In this document: in pieces, positions 15,371-23,800 of the stretch
Position numbering within the stretch: position 1 is the stretch's first letter
Layout: the number at the start of each line of letters is the position of its first letter
DNA from: Hassallia byssoidea VB512170
GTDB taxonomy: Bacteria > Cyanobacteriota > Cyanobacteriia > Cyanobacteriales > Nostocaceae
DNA: 32,090 nt
Reading direction: 5' to 3'
NCBI RefSeq assembly: GCF_000817785.2
Contig: NZ_JTCM02000073.1
Span: 1 to 32,090, forward strand
Program-made: the position numbers and the translations under genes
Notes under the pieces: model-generated
What the model saw: the letters and a program-made list of their open reading frames with translations, nothing else
Told to the model about the DNA's origin: nothing
Databases searched by the model: none

Positions 15371-16201
15371 ATGCTTTCAACTCAACCTCAACTACTGCGA
15401 CTTTCTCAAGGACAACTCAACTTACTAGAACGTTGTCCCCGTCAGTTTCAACATACCTATTTACAACAACTCAATTCTCCCTTAGATCCAGAACACCAAG
15501 AACGGCAAACTTTAGGTAGTCGCTTTCACCGACTAATGCAGCAGCAAGAAATGGGTTTGCCAATTGATAGTTTTCTGCAAGAAGACGCGCAACTACAAAG
15601 CTGGATGTCGGCTTTTGCCAATGCAGCACCAGAGATTTTAACTTCTGCCAATAGCGAAGCTTTCCGCGACAGCGAACATTACCGCACTCTACAAGTTCAA
15701 GATTATCTGCTCACGGTTATTTATGATTTATTGATTGCAGATAACCTGCAAGCGCAAATTCTCGATTGGAAAACTTATCCCAAACCCCCAAACAAACGCA
15801 AGTTAGAAAAAAATTGGCAGACACGTCTTTATATGTATGTGTTGGCTGAAACCAGCGAATATCCACCAGAAAATATTTCTATGACTTACTGGTTTGTCCA
15901 ATCTGAAGGCAAACCGCAAAGTATTAAATTTAGTTACAATACTGCCGCACACGAACAAACTGCAAAAAAGCTGAATCAGCTATTAAGCAAGTTAACTAAT
16001 TGGTTAGAACGTTATCAACAGAAAGAAGAATTTCCGCAAGTGGCAGAAGGTAACAAAGCTTGTGAATATTGTCAGTTTACCACTCGATGCGATCGCGATC
16101 GCGCACAAGCTTCTACTGATGTCATATCTGCGGCAAATCCCGCTTCTAATATAGACAACACCTTACTCAATCTCGCTACCATTCAAGAAGTATCTTTATA
16201 A
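15371..16201 (+). CDS. PD-(D/E)XK nuclease, RecB/Cas4-type with probable Fe-S cluster
   Basis: A 276-residue stand-alone nuclease. The order of motifs is: C22 (LLERCPRQFQH), G49-x3-H53 (GSRFHRLM), D119 in VIYDLLI, D132-W-K134, Q150-x3-Y154, and a C-terminal cysteine group CEYCQFTTRC. One N-terminal plus three C-terminal cysteines is the arrangement that binds a 4Fe-4S cluster in Cas4 and AddB. No cas genes are nearby, so this is the PDDEXK_1 family found alone in cyanobacteria, likely acting in DNA repair or recombination. It precedes a GNAT gene and recJ on the same strand but is separated by repeats. Confidence 0.82.
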   Translation: MLSTQPQLLRLSQGQLNLLERCPRQFQHTYLQQLNSPLDPEHQERQTLGSRFHRLMQQQEMGLPIDSFLQEDAQLQSWMSAFANAAPEILTSANSEAFRDSEHYRTLQVQDYLLTVIYDLLIADNLQAQILDWKTYPKPPNKRKLEKNWQTRLYMYVLAETSEYPPENISMTYWFVQSEGKPQSIKFSYNTAAHEQTAKKLNQLLSKLTNWLERYQQKEEFPQVAEGNKACEYCQFTTRCDRDRAQASTDVISAANPASNIDNTLLNLATIQEVSL

Positions 16202-16322
16202 AAGCACTAGGGACTAGGGACTAGGGACTGGGGACTGGGGACTGGGTAATGAGAAATGAGAAAAAACTATTACCAGTTACCAATTACCAATGCCCAATGC
16301 CCAATGCCCCATGCCCAAATTA
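16202..16322. repeat. Heptamer repeats before the GNAT gene
   Basis: GGGACTA/GGGACTG units (about 16210-16245), then CCAGTTA/CCAATTA and CCAATGC/CCCATGC units (about 16271-16317). They run up to 5 bases before the true ATG of the acetyltransferase and create a false in-frame 23-codon extension from 16256. Confidence 0.75.
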
Positions 16323-16324
16323 AT

Positions 16325-16963
16325 ATGACCTTCGACGAATTTGATGCGGTTTATGTCCGCGAATTAGGAATTGATGACATTGCCCCAGTTTACCACTTGG
16401 GCGAAAAGTTATTTACTAGCGAGTTATACCCCTATTTATACCGGACTTGGGATGAATGGGAGGTAATTGGACTTTACAACACAGATCCAGAATACTGTTT
16501 GGTCGCGGAAATCGATGAGGAAGTAGCCGGATTTATTTTGGGAACTATCATCACCAAAGCATCCTGGACTTACGGCTATATTCTGTGGTTAGGAGTTAAT
16601 CCCAAGTTTCAGCGTCGCGGAGTTGCCGATAAGCTGGTTGATAAAGTCGTCGCTCGTATGATTGAAGATGGAGCGCGATTTATGTTGGTAGACACCGATC
16701 CGACAAATACACCAGCGGTAAAGTTTTTTAACCGCAAAGGTTTCGGGAATATCCGCCAGCATATTTTCTTGTCGATGAATTTAAGCAAGCACGATTATTA
16801 TGGCAGACTAATTGATTATGAACATCAAAAAGCAGAAAGAGCCGGTTACAGGCGATCGCGTCCTGCCATTCGTCCACGCAAACCTGATGGAATTACGAAT
16901 GAAGTAATCCTCAATCCCCTCGTCAACGAACCTCAAACAACTGACGAACAAAGTCCGATTTAG
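16325..16963 (+). CDS. GNAT family N-acetyltransferase
   Basis: A 212-residue protein. The acetyl-CoA motif lies in VNPKFQRRGVADKLVDKVV, with Q96-x2-G99-x-A101. The following strand and helix (FMLVDTDPTNTPAVKFFNRKGF) match the RimI/GNAT pattern. The C-terminus is a basic and polar tail (RRSRPAIRPRK). Substrate unknown. ATG at 16325 (MTFDEFDAVYVREL) is chosen because the longer in-frame start encodes repeat-derived residues. recJ begins 24 bp downstream, so the two are probably one transcript. Confidence 0.85.
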   Translation: MTFDEFDAVYVRELGIDDIAPVYHLGEKLFTSELYPYLYRTWDEWEVIGLYNTDPEYCLVAEIDEEVAGFILGTIITKASWTYGYILWLGVNPKFQRRGVADKLVDKVVARMIEDGARFMLVDTDPTNTPAVKFFNRKGFGNIRQHIFLSMNLSKHDYYGRLIDYEHQKAERAGYRRSRPAIRPRKPDGITNEVILNPLVNEPQTTDEQSPI

Positions 16964-16987
16964 ATTATTAATTTTTAATTTATTTAA

Positions 16988-19483
16988 ATGCAACAGCAGT
17001 GGAATATTGTCGCAACTGAACAACCCCCAGAATCATTCATCGAAGCGGTAAAACATTACACCCCCAATAAAAGCGGACATTACGCAGCGCAATTATTATG
17101 GCAACGAGGCATCAAAGATACAACACAATTAGCTAATTTTGTCAACCCTCAAGCTTATCAACCCGCGAGTCCGTTTGAGTTTGGCGAAGAAATGCTGCTA
17201 GCGGTGAGACGTTTGAAACAAGCGCGGGATGAAAAGGAAAAAATCGTTATTTGGGGGGACTTTGATGCAGATGGTATCACCTCTACTGCGGTGCTGTGGG
17301 ATGGTTTAGGACAGTTTTTTGAACAGAATACGCAACTTAATTACTACATCCCCAACCGTTTAACAGAATCCCACGGACTGAATATTCAAGGCATTGAAAA
17401 GCTGGCAAAACAAGGTTGCAAATTAATAGTTACTTGCGACACTGGCAGCACAAATATCAGTGAAATTATTTATGCTAACCAACAAGGCATAGATATTATT
17501 GTTACAGACCACCACACATTACCTGCTGAACGCCCACCAGTCACAGCAATTATCAATCCGCGCTATCTGCCAAATACACATCCATTATTTCATCTTTCTG
17601 GGGTGGCGGTAGCTTACAAGTTGGTTGAAGCGCTTTATCAAAGCTTACCGAAAGTACCTCAACAACCACTAGAAGATTTATTAGATTTAGTGGCAGTAGG
17701 ATTAATTGCGGACTTAGTACAGTTAAGTGGAGATTGTCGCTATTTAGCGCAGTTAGGAATTCAAAGATTGCAAGAAGACTTTAAACAACTTCCAGCAACG
17801 AGAAGGCGTCCGGGGGTAGGGCGATTATTAGAATTATGCCAGAAAAGTGGCGATCGCCCTACAGATATTTCCTTTGGTTTGGGTCCGCGAATTAACGCTG
17901 TCAGCCGCATTCAAGGCGATGCTTCTTTTTGTGTAGAACTACTGACCAGTCGCGACGAAAAGCGCGTAAATAAACTAGCAGAAGAAACAGAATTAGCAAA
18001 CAGCCGCCGTAAATCTTTACAAAAAGACGTTGCTCAACAAGTAACTCAAAAGCTTGCCCAGATTGACTTATCAACCACCAGCGTCATCGTTTTAGAAGAT
18101 CCTCAATGGGCAGTTGGTGTCTTAGGTTTAGTTGCAGGGCAAGTAGCACAAGAGACAGGACGACCGACGATTTTGTTGAGTACGGAGGAAGTGGGGAGTG
18201 GGGAGTGGGGAGTGGGGAGTGGGGAAGTGGGGGACAAGGAGGACAAGGAGGACAAGGGGAGCCAGCGCGTTGCGGAGGTTTTCTCGGTTGTAGCGACTGG
18301 TGTGGACAAGGAAGATTCTTCCCTTTCTCCCTCATCTCCCCATCCCCCCCTCTCCCCCTCCCCCCCTACTCCCTACTCCCTACTCCCCACTCCCCTCGCA
18401 AGAGGTTCTGCTCGTTCGGTAAACTCAGTTGACTTGTATCAATTGGTAAAAGACCAAGCACATTTGTTACATCGCTTTGGGGGACATCCGTTTGCAGCGG
18501 GGTTGAGTTTGCCGGTGGAGAATATTCCTTTATTTACAGAAGCGATTAATCAACGTTTGCGGCAAACTTTAGGAGGGGCAACTTTAACACCAACAATACA
18601 AGCAGACTTGGCTGTAACGGTAGCAGATTTGGGAAAAGAGTTATTTTATGAACTGAAATTACTTGAACCTTGCGGAATGGGAAATCCTGTACCGAAACTG
18701 CTAATTGAAAATTGCTGGTTTGAAAATTCTTGGAATCGCAATCAGCAAGATTCGCGGGGGAAAAAGGTACAGTATATTAAAACAGATTTTGAAATTCGGG
18801 ATGATTCTATCAGAAGCAGTTTTCCTGGCATTTGGTGGGGACACTACAAAGATGAATTACCGATGGGAAGGTGTGATTGCATCGCGGAATTAGATTACAA
18901 CACCTTCAAAAAACGCTATGAAATCAGATTAATAGCCGTGCGTAGAAGTGAAAATTCAACATTTCAGCACGCGGTTAATTCCTCACCATTAATAGTAGAC
19001 TGGCGAAATGTGGCTACTAAAGAAGATTCAGCACTTTTAGTTAAAGAGTGTCCCACTTCCTGGGATGATTTAAGAGCATGGTTAAGGCGATCGCTTTACA
19101 ATCAACAACAACTAGCGATCGCTTGGTCTAAACCTGAAAACAAACAACCCGAGCAAATTTGGCTCACCCTTGTGGGAATTGCTAAATACCTCAGTCGCAC
19201 AAATCAAACAGTTACCCGCGTACAGCTTCTAGAAAAACTCGGCATTAAAGACCAAACGTTGTATTTTGGATTTAAAGCTTTAAAATGCTTAGGATTCACA
19301 ATTACTCGAGTTGATCGTAACTTGCAAATCAGCTTAAATTCTACCACCGTTGGCGAAACTTTAGCCGATGCTGCCGTCGAACAATTTTTAGCCGCAGTGC
19401 GAGAAGAACAATTTCAACGTCAGTATTTTGCTGAAGTTCCTTTATCTACTATTATGGCGATCGCCTCTCAAATACTCAATTAG
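16988..19483 (+). CDS. recJ: Single-stranded-DNA exonuclease RecJ with an in-frame repeat insertion
   Basis: An 831-residue DHH-family nuclease that degrades ssDNA 5' to 3' in recombination and repair. Motif I is D91-F-D93-A-D95-G (IWGDFDADGITSTAVL), and the DHH motif is D174-H175-H176. The DHHA1 domain is recognisable by GRPTILLS and LHRFGGHPFAAGLSL. Residues about 402-469 are not RecJ: they are translated from heptamer repeats plus a structured repeat. The insert is 204 bp, exactly in frame and free of stops, placed between the PTILLS strand and LARGSARSV. The rest of the protein, including the long C-terminal region, is intact, so the enzyme is probably functional if the insert forms an exposed loop. 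Confidence 0.9.
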   Translation: MQQQWNIVATEQPPESFIEAVKHYTPNKSGHYAAQLLWQRGIKDTTQLANFVNPQAYQPASPFEFGEEMLLAVRRLKQARDEKEKIVIWGDFDADGITSTAVLWDGLGQFFEQNTQLNYYIPNRLTESHGLNIQGIEKLAKQGCKLIVTCDTGSTNISEIIYANQQGIDIIVTDHHTLPAERPPVTAIINPRYLPNTHPLFHLSGVAVAYKLVEALYQSLPKVPQQPLEDLLDLVAVGLIADLVQLSGDCRYLAQLGIQRLQEDFKQLPATRRRPGVGRLLELCQKSGDRPTDISFGLGPRINAVSRIQGDASFCVELLTSRDEKRVNKLAEETELANSRRKSLQKDVAQQVTQKLAQIDLSTTSVIVLEDPQWAVGVLGLVAGQVAQETGRPTILLSTEEVGSGEWGVGSGEVGDKEDKEDKGSQRVAEVFSVVATGVDKEDSSLSPSSPHPPLSPSPPTPYSLLPTPLARGSARSVNSVDLYQLVKDQAHLLHRFGGHPFAAGLSLPVENIPLFTEAINQRLRQTLGGATLTPTIQADLAVTVADLGKELFYELKLLEPCGMGNPVPKLLIENCWFENSWNRNQQDSRGKKVQYIKTDFEIRDDSIRSSFPGIWWGHYKDELPMGRCDCIAELDYNTFKKRYEIRLIAVRRSENSTFQHAVNSSPLIVDWRNVATKEDSALLVKECPTSWDDLRAWLRRSLYNQQQLAIAWSKPENKQPEQIWLTLVGIAKYLSRTNQTVTRVQLLEKLGIKDQTLYFGFKALKCLGFTITRVDRNLQISLNSTTVGETLADAAVEQFLAAVREEQFQRQYFAEVPLSTIMAIASQILN
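18191..18394. repeat. 204-bp heptamer-repeat insertion inside recJ
   Basis: Starts with GGGGAGT heptamers (18193-18225), then GGACAAG units, a 41-nt structured repeat (18261-18301), GGACAAG, and ends with CTCCC-type and CCTACTC/CCCACTC pyrimidine units complementary to the first part. The 204 bp equal 68 codons with no stop in the recJ frame; the encoded segment is rich in Gly, Glu, Ser and Pro. Confidence 0.8.
18261..18301 (+). repeat. Structured repeat copy C (inside recJ)
   Basis: GCCAGCGC pairs with GCG-a-CTGGT (one bulged base, one G-T wobble) around a 24-nt interior containing a GAG/CTC hairpin. It is homologous to copies at 24903-24945, 28536-28576 and 28728-28768; the T-A pair of the other copies (TGC/GCA) is replaced here by C-G (CGC/GCG). 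Confidence 0.7.
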
Positions 19484-19495
19484 TTAAATTTGTAG

Positions 19496-19523
19496 GGTGC
19501 GTTAAAGCGCAGCGCAACGCACC
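19496..19523. repeat. GGTGCGTT/AACGCACC hairpin repeat
   Basis: An 8-bp perfect inverted repeat with a 12-nt loop, 12 bp after the recJ stop. It has the form of a dispersed cyanobacterial hairpin repeat. No T-run follows. Confidence 0.55.
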
Positions 19524-19542
19524 ATTTATTTCGGTGTTGTCC

Positions 19543-19575
19543 AGATCCCCGACTTCTCAAAGAATTCGGGGATCT
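19543..19575. repeat. AGATCCCCGA/TCGGGGATCT hairpin repeat
   Basis: A 10-bp perfect stem (19543-19552 with 19566-19575), extended by an internal TTCT/AGAA pairing across one mismatch, with a 3-nt loop. It lies between recJ and the Uma2 gene and resembles a widespread cyanobacterial repeat. It may serve as a transcript-end structure for recJ. Confidence 0.6.
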
Positions 19576-19608
19576 AACAGCTGCATATACGATCAAAGTA
19601 TTAGATGA

Positions 19609-20280
19609 ATGGCAATCAGAAAAATGCTACAGTACAATCCGCTGGACTGCTTACCCGCTGCTGAGGATTTGCTCGAACCTGACAATGCCCCTGTGAACAA
19701 TGAATTACAATATTCAATTCTCAGTTTACTCAAAGCCATACTAGCTTTTGTCTGGGCAGACCGTATGGACTGGTTCTTTGGCGTTTATATGGCAATTTAT
19801 CAACATTACAATCAGCCGCCGATTATACCAGATGGGTTTTTGAGTCTCGGCGTGGAACGATTTGTAGAAGAGGATCTGCGTTTAAGTTATGATCTTTACG
19901 AAGAAGAGCGCGTACCAATTATGGCGCTAGAAGTGCTTTTTGATCAATTGCGCGGTGAATACAGCACTAAGAAACAATTTTATACTCAATTAGAAGTTTT
20001 ATATTATGTCATTTACAATCCCCTGCGACGGAGAACCCCGACTTTAACGGTCTATCGTTTGGTAAATGGGAAGTATCAATTGCAGCCAGGAAATCCCGTT
20101 TGGCTACCGGAAATTGGGTTAGGGATTGGTAGCGAAATGGGAACATATCAAGGCATTAGACGCGAGTGGCTTTACTGGTATAACGAGCAAGGCAAGCGTT
20201 TATTAACACCAGAAGAACAAGTTAAAGTCTTGGCAGAACGTCTAAAATCCCTCGGTGTAGATCCAGATTCTTTGGTTTAG
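19609..20280 (+). CDS. Uma2 family (DUF820) PD-(D/E)XK protein
   Basis: A 223-residue protein of the Uma2/DUF820 family, greatly expanded in cyanobacteria and predicted to be restriction-like endonucleases. The core residues fit: P74-D75 (IIPDGFLSLG), E108 in MALEVL, and Lys 121/122 (STKKQF), followed by YVIYNPLRR and TVYRLVNGKYQL. The C-terminus (LAERLKSLGVDPDSLV) is the usual family ending. Cellular role unknown; links to mobile elements or repeats have been suggested but nothing here proves it. The tandem 21-bp array begins 68 bp downstream in a different frame. Confidence 0.85.
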   Translation: MAIRKMLQYNPLDCLPAAEDLLEPDNAPVNNELQYSILSLLKAILAFVWADRMDWFFGVYMAIYQHYNQPPIIPDGFLSLGVERFVEEDLRLSYDLYEEERVPIMALEVLFDQLRGEYSTKKQFYTQLEVLYYVIYNPLRRRTPTLTVYRLVNGKYQLQPGNPVWLPEIGLGIGSEMGTYQGIRREWLYWYNEQGKRLLTPEEQVKVLAERLKSLGVDPDSLV

Positions 20281-20347
20281 AATGTGCTTCTGGCTGAATT
20301 ATCTCGGCTGCCAACTGTGATAACCAAGGCACAAACCTGAAAAACTG

Positions 20348-20719
20348 GTGAACGAGTCTTTTAGTGAGATGAACGAGTCTTTTAGTGAGATGAACGAGTC
20401 TTTTAGTCAGATGAACGAGTCTTTTAGTGAGATGAACGAGTCTTTTAGGGAGATGAACGAGTCTTTTAGGGAGATGAACGAGTCTTTTAGGGAGATGAAC
20501 GAGTCTTTTAGGGAGATGAACGAGTCTTTTAGTGAGATGAACGAGTCTTTTAGTGAGATGAACGAGTATTAAAGACTCTTTAATGAGGTTAAAAGACTCT
20601 TTAATGAGGTTCAAAGACTCTTTAATGAGGTTAAAAGACTCATTAATGAGTATCAAAGACTCTTTAATGAGGTTAAAAGACTCTTTAATGAGGTTCAAAG
20701 GCTAGTGGATGAGTCAGCT
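20348..20719. repeat. 21-bp tandem repeat array, two related unit types
   Basis: Type A (GTGAACGAGTCTTTTAGTGA-like, 21 bp) occurs ten times plus a partial at 20348-20569; type B (AGACTCTTTAATGAGGTTAA-like, 21 bp) seven times at 20573-20719. Units differ mainly at one or two bases (AGTGAG/AGGGAG; GTTAAA/GTTCAA, the latter alternating so that type B has a 42-bp higher-order period). A and B share TTTA-TGAG in the same phase and are homologous. There are no spacers, so this is not a CRISPR array. Confidence 0.9.
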
Positions 20720-20722
20720 TAA
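20348..20722 (+). pseudogene. Heptad-repeat coiled-coil reading frame split by one nonsense codon
   Basis: From GTG 20348 the frame gives ten heptads of the type M-N-E-S-F-S/R-E plus MNEY, then TAA at 20570-20572. The same frame continues with seven heptads of the type R-L-F-N-E-V-K/Q to a TAA at 20720-20722. At the junction MNEY-TAA-RLF corresponds to INEY-CAA-RLF further on, so a single C-to-T change explains the stop. F and M/V recur at 3- and 4-residue spacing, a coiled-coil pattern. There is no clear Shine-Dalgarno and an in-frame stop lies upstream at 20321. The minus strand is also open through the array, so coding status is uncertain. No homologue is recognised. Confidence 0.45.
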
Positions 20723-20818
20723 CGCAAAATAGGCGGATCGCTTACACCAATTCTTCAAAATAGGCAACACATGCCAACCTGAAAAGCCAAATTAAATTCT
20801 GACTTTCTTAATTACAAA

Positions 20819-23800
20819 TTACGAATTACGAATTAAACCTTGCACTGTCGCTACCATTTGCCTAACTGCCTCAGCATCAGGAGATTGGATACGCTGCAAT
20901 ATCTCCAAGGCTGGCTGCAAATAATCTAGTGCTTGATTGTAATCGCCCTGTTGTTCTGCTACACCCCCTAACCGCCACAAAGTCATAGCCTTACCTTGAA
21001 CATGACCAATTTGTTCAGTAAGGGCAAGGGATTGTTGATAAAGGGCGAGCGCTTCTTCTATTTCTCCCTTATTAGCTTTGAGTAGTCCCAAGTTGCTCAA
21101 TGTCGTCGCCTTGCCTTGGACATCGCTGATTTGTTCTGTCAGAGCAAGGGATTGTTCATATAGAGCAATTGCTTCTTCTATTTCTCCCCTATTGGCTTTG
21201 AGTATCCCCAGTTGGTTTAACGCCGCCGCCTTGAATTGGATATCGCCGATTTGTTCTGCCAGAGCAAAAGATTTCTGGAAAAGTTCGATTGCTTCTTCTA
21301 TTTCTCCTCTATCGGCTTTGAGCATCCCTAAATGGCGCAACGTTGCCGCTTGACCTTGAACATAGCCGATCCGTTCTGTCAGAACAAGAGATTCTTGAAA
21401 GAGGGCAATAGCTTCTTCTTTTTCTCCTCTATTGCCTCTAAGATGTCCCAAGTTGCTCAAAGTCGCTGCCCGGAGTTGGACATCACCAATTTGTTCAGTG
21501 ATGGCAAGGGATTGTTGATAAAGGGCGAGCGCTTCTTCTATTTTCCCTGTCTTGGCTTTAAGCAGTCCCAAGTTGTGCAATGTCTCCGCCTGACTTGGGA
21601 CATCGCCGATTTGTTCAGTGATGGCAAGGGATTGTTGATAAAGGGCGAGCGCTTCTTCTACTTGCCCTGTATTGGCTTTAAGCAGTCCCAAGGTGTTCAA
21701 CATCAACGCCTGTTCTGAGGCATCGCCAATTTGTTTAGTGATGGCAAGGGATTGTTCACAAAGGGCGATTCCTTCTTCTACTTGCCCTGTATTGGCTTTA
21801 AGCAGTCCCAAATTGTGAATAATTGCTGCCTTTGCTGTTTTGTCTTCTGCTGGACAGCTATCTAGGGCTTGTTGATAATGCTCTTGAGCTTTACTCACTT
21901 CACCTAGCTGTTGTTCAGAGCAAGTTAACTCGTATAACACTAAGTAATTTCCAACAAGTTCTAAAGTTGATTTGCACAGTTGAACAGCTTCTTGAAATCG
22001 GCTTTGTTTTCTCCAGTGCCTTGCTAACCTCTGTGCTATTTCTACAGCAATCTTGCCTACCTCCCCTCGCAACCCTAATCGATGAATTTCTAAGCGTTGT
22101 TCTTCACTTGTGTTTTCCATCTCCTCCCACCAAAGGCGATACAACACCTCAGCCGCTTGCTTATGCAAAGCTTCCCTATCTTCCGCTAACTGCACAGGCA
22201 AAATGCGCGGCACTCGTAACGCCTCATCATGGCTCACTTCCAACAGTCCCAACGCCACAGCCCGACTAATATAATGTTCCAAATTCGGGATAGTGTCACA
22301 AACTGCGGCTAAAGCTTCCCTCGGTACTGGCAGCTCAAACACCAAACCCCGTGACAACATCTCCCGCATAATTGTATCCATTTGTTGCAGCAGCGCTTCT
22401 GCCAAAACTTGCTCTCGCAACTCCACTGGATCTGCTGCCAACCGATTCAAAATTGCCCCCACATCCACACTTCCATCATCCCCCCGCTTCTTTTCCTGCG
22501 TTATCCTGTCCCCCCTCCTCGCAAGCGGGGAGGGGGTTAGGGGGTGGGGTGCTAACAATTTATCCAACCATTCCAGCAAGCGGGGATTCCCATCCGCCAA
22601 CTTCTGCGCTTGCGATTTTAACGCCTCATCCACCTGAGATTTAGCACTAAAGGCAGTGAGGCGATCGCACTTTTTTTGCAAATCTGCGCCTTGCAGTGCA
22701 TCCAACGGCTGTTTGTAGAAATACTGCAACTGGGTAAATTCAAAATCGTAACGGCAGGTAATAATGATGCGGTGGGAAATGGAATTTTCTCTAATTGCCC
22801 AAACTAAAGCTTTCATTACCTCTGCTGCTTCTGATTGCAGCACATAACTCTCATTGCGGGGTTCCAAATTCCCCTCAAAGTCATCCAGCACCAACAAAAA
22901 CGGCTTTGCTTCTTCATGCAACTGCTGGAAAACTCGCTTCAGCCGAAATCTCAATTCTTCATCGTAATTTTGTAAGCTTTTGCGTTGTTCGTTGTCATCC
23001 AACTTTTCTGTTAAGCGACTCACCAAACTAGCTTCATCAATTCTCCCCAACCAAACAACACGCTGAAAATTCGGCAGTCTGTCACAAAGCCTAGCTGCTA
23101 AACTACTTTTACCCAAACCGCCCATGCCATGAATCAACACCCCCACTTCATCGCTTGATTGTGTCAGCACCCTTAAACAACTTTGCAACTGCCGACGACG
23201 ACCAACAAAACTTTCCCGCGTCGGGACTTTCACCTTACCCGCAGGGTCTAAAAACTCGGTAGAAACAGAAAGCGCTGGTGCTGGTTTCCGTCCACGAGTC
23301 CGCAAAGGTGTAACTAAAGAACTCGGTAAATTACCTGCCGCATACAGCCGCAATAAATGCCAATCCCGCGCTTTGTTCTTAATTAATGCTTGGTAAGTAC
23401 TAGCAAGAGCTTCGGTGATTTGCTTCCCCGCAGACAATTGCTCATACAATGCAGCAGCTGCGGCTGTCGCATCAGGATCTAAAACCTTTTGACCCCAACC
23501 CAAAACCGCTTTTGCACCCGATTTCAGCAACTCTTCTGCCATCGAAGGCACTGAACCCGAATTGCCTGCTTGCCCAGTGCGACAACCAGAGAGAAATATA
23601 AGTTTCGGCAGTCGAAATTGTAATTCTTGGGCGATATCCCCAGCACTGGCATAGTAAGCTTCACCGATTTGCGTTTCTGTAATGAAGCGGGGTTGCCCAT
23701 CTTGTAGAGTAGCATGACCAGTCAGGTGTAAAACATCAAAATAATCTTTGCCGTAAACATCGACTAAATAACCCAACTCCGACAAACAGCCGCTTTCTTC

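Noticed and set aside
15371-16201. cas4 as part of a CRISPR system
   Set aside because: The motif set fits, but there are no other cas genes or repeats with spacers in the window.
16256-16324. 23-residue N-terminal extension of the GNAT protein
   Set aside because: It is encoded by heptamer repeats; MTFDEFDAV at 16325 is the natural start.
20222-20698. 158-codon minus-strand frame through the 21-bp array
   Set aside because: It overlaps the end of the Uma2 gene and is expected because a 21-bp repeat without stops on one strand is easily open on the other; the plus-strand reading keeps a better heptad pattern in both unit types.
20348-20719. Possible CRISPR array
   Set aside because: Units are contiguous 21-bp repeats with no unique spacers and no cas genes nearby; the units keep codon phase.
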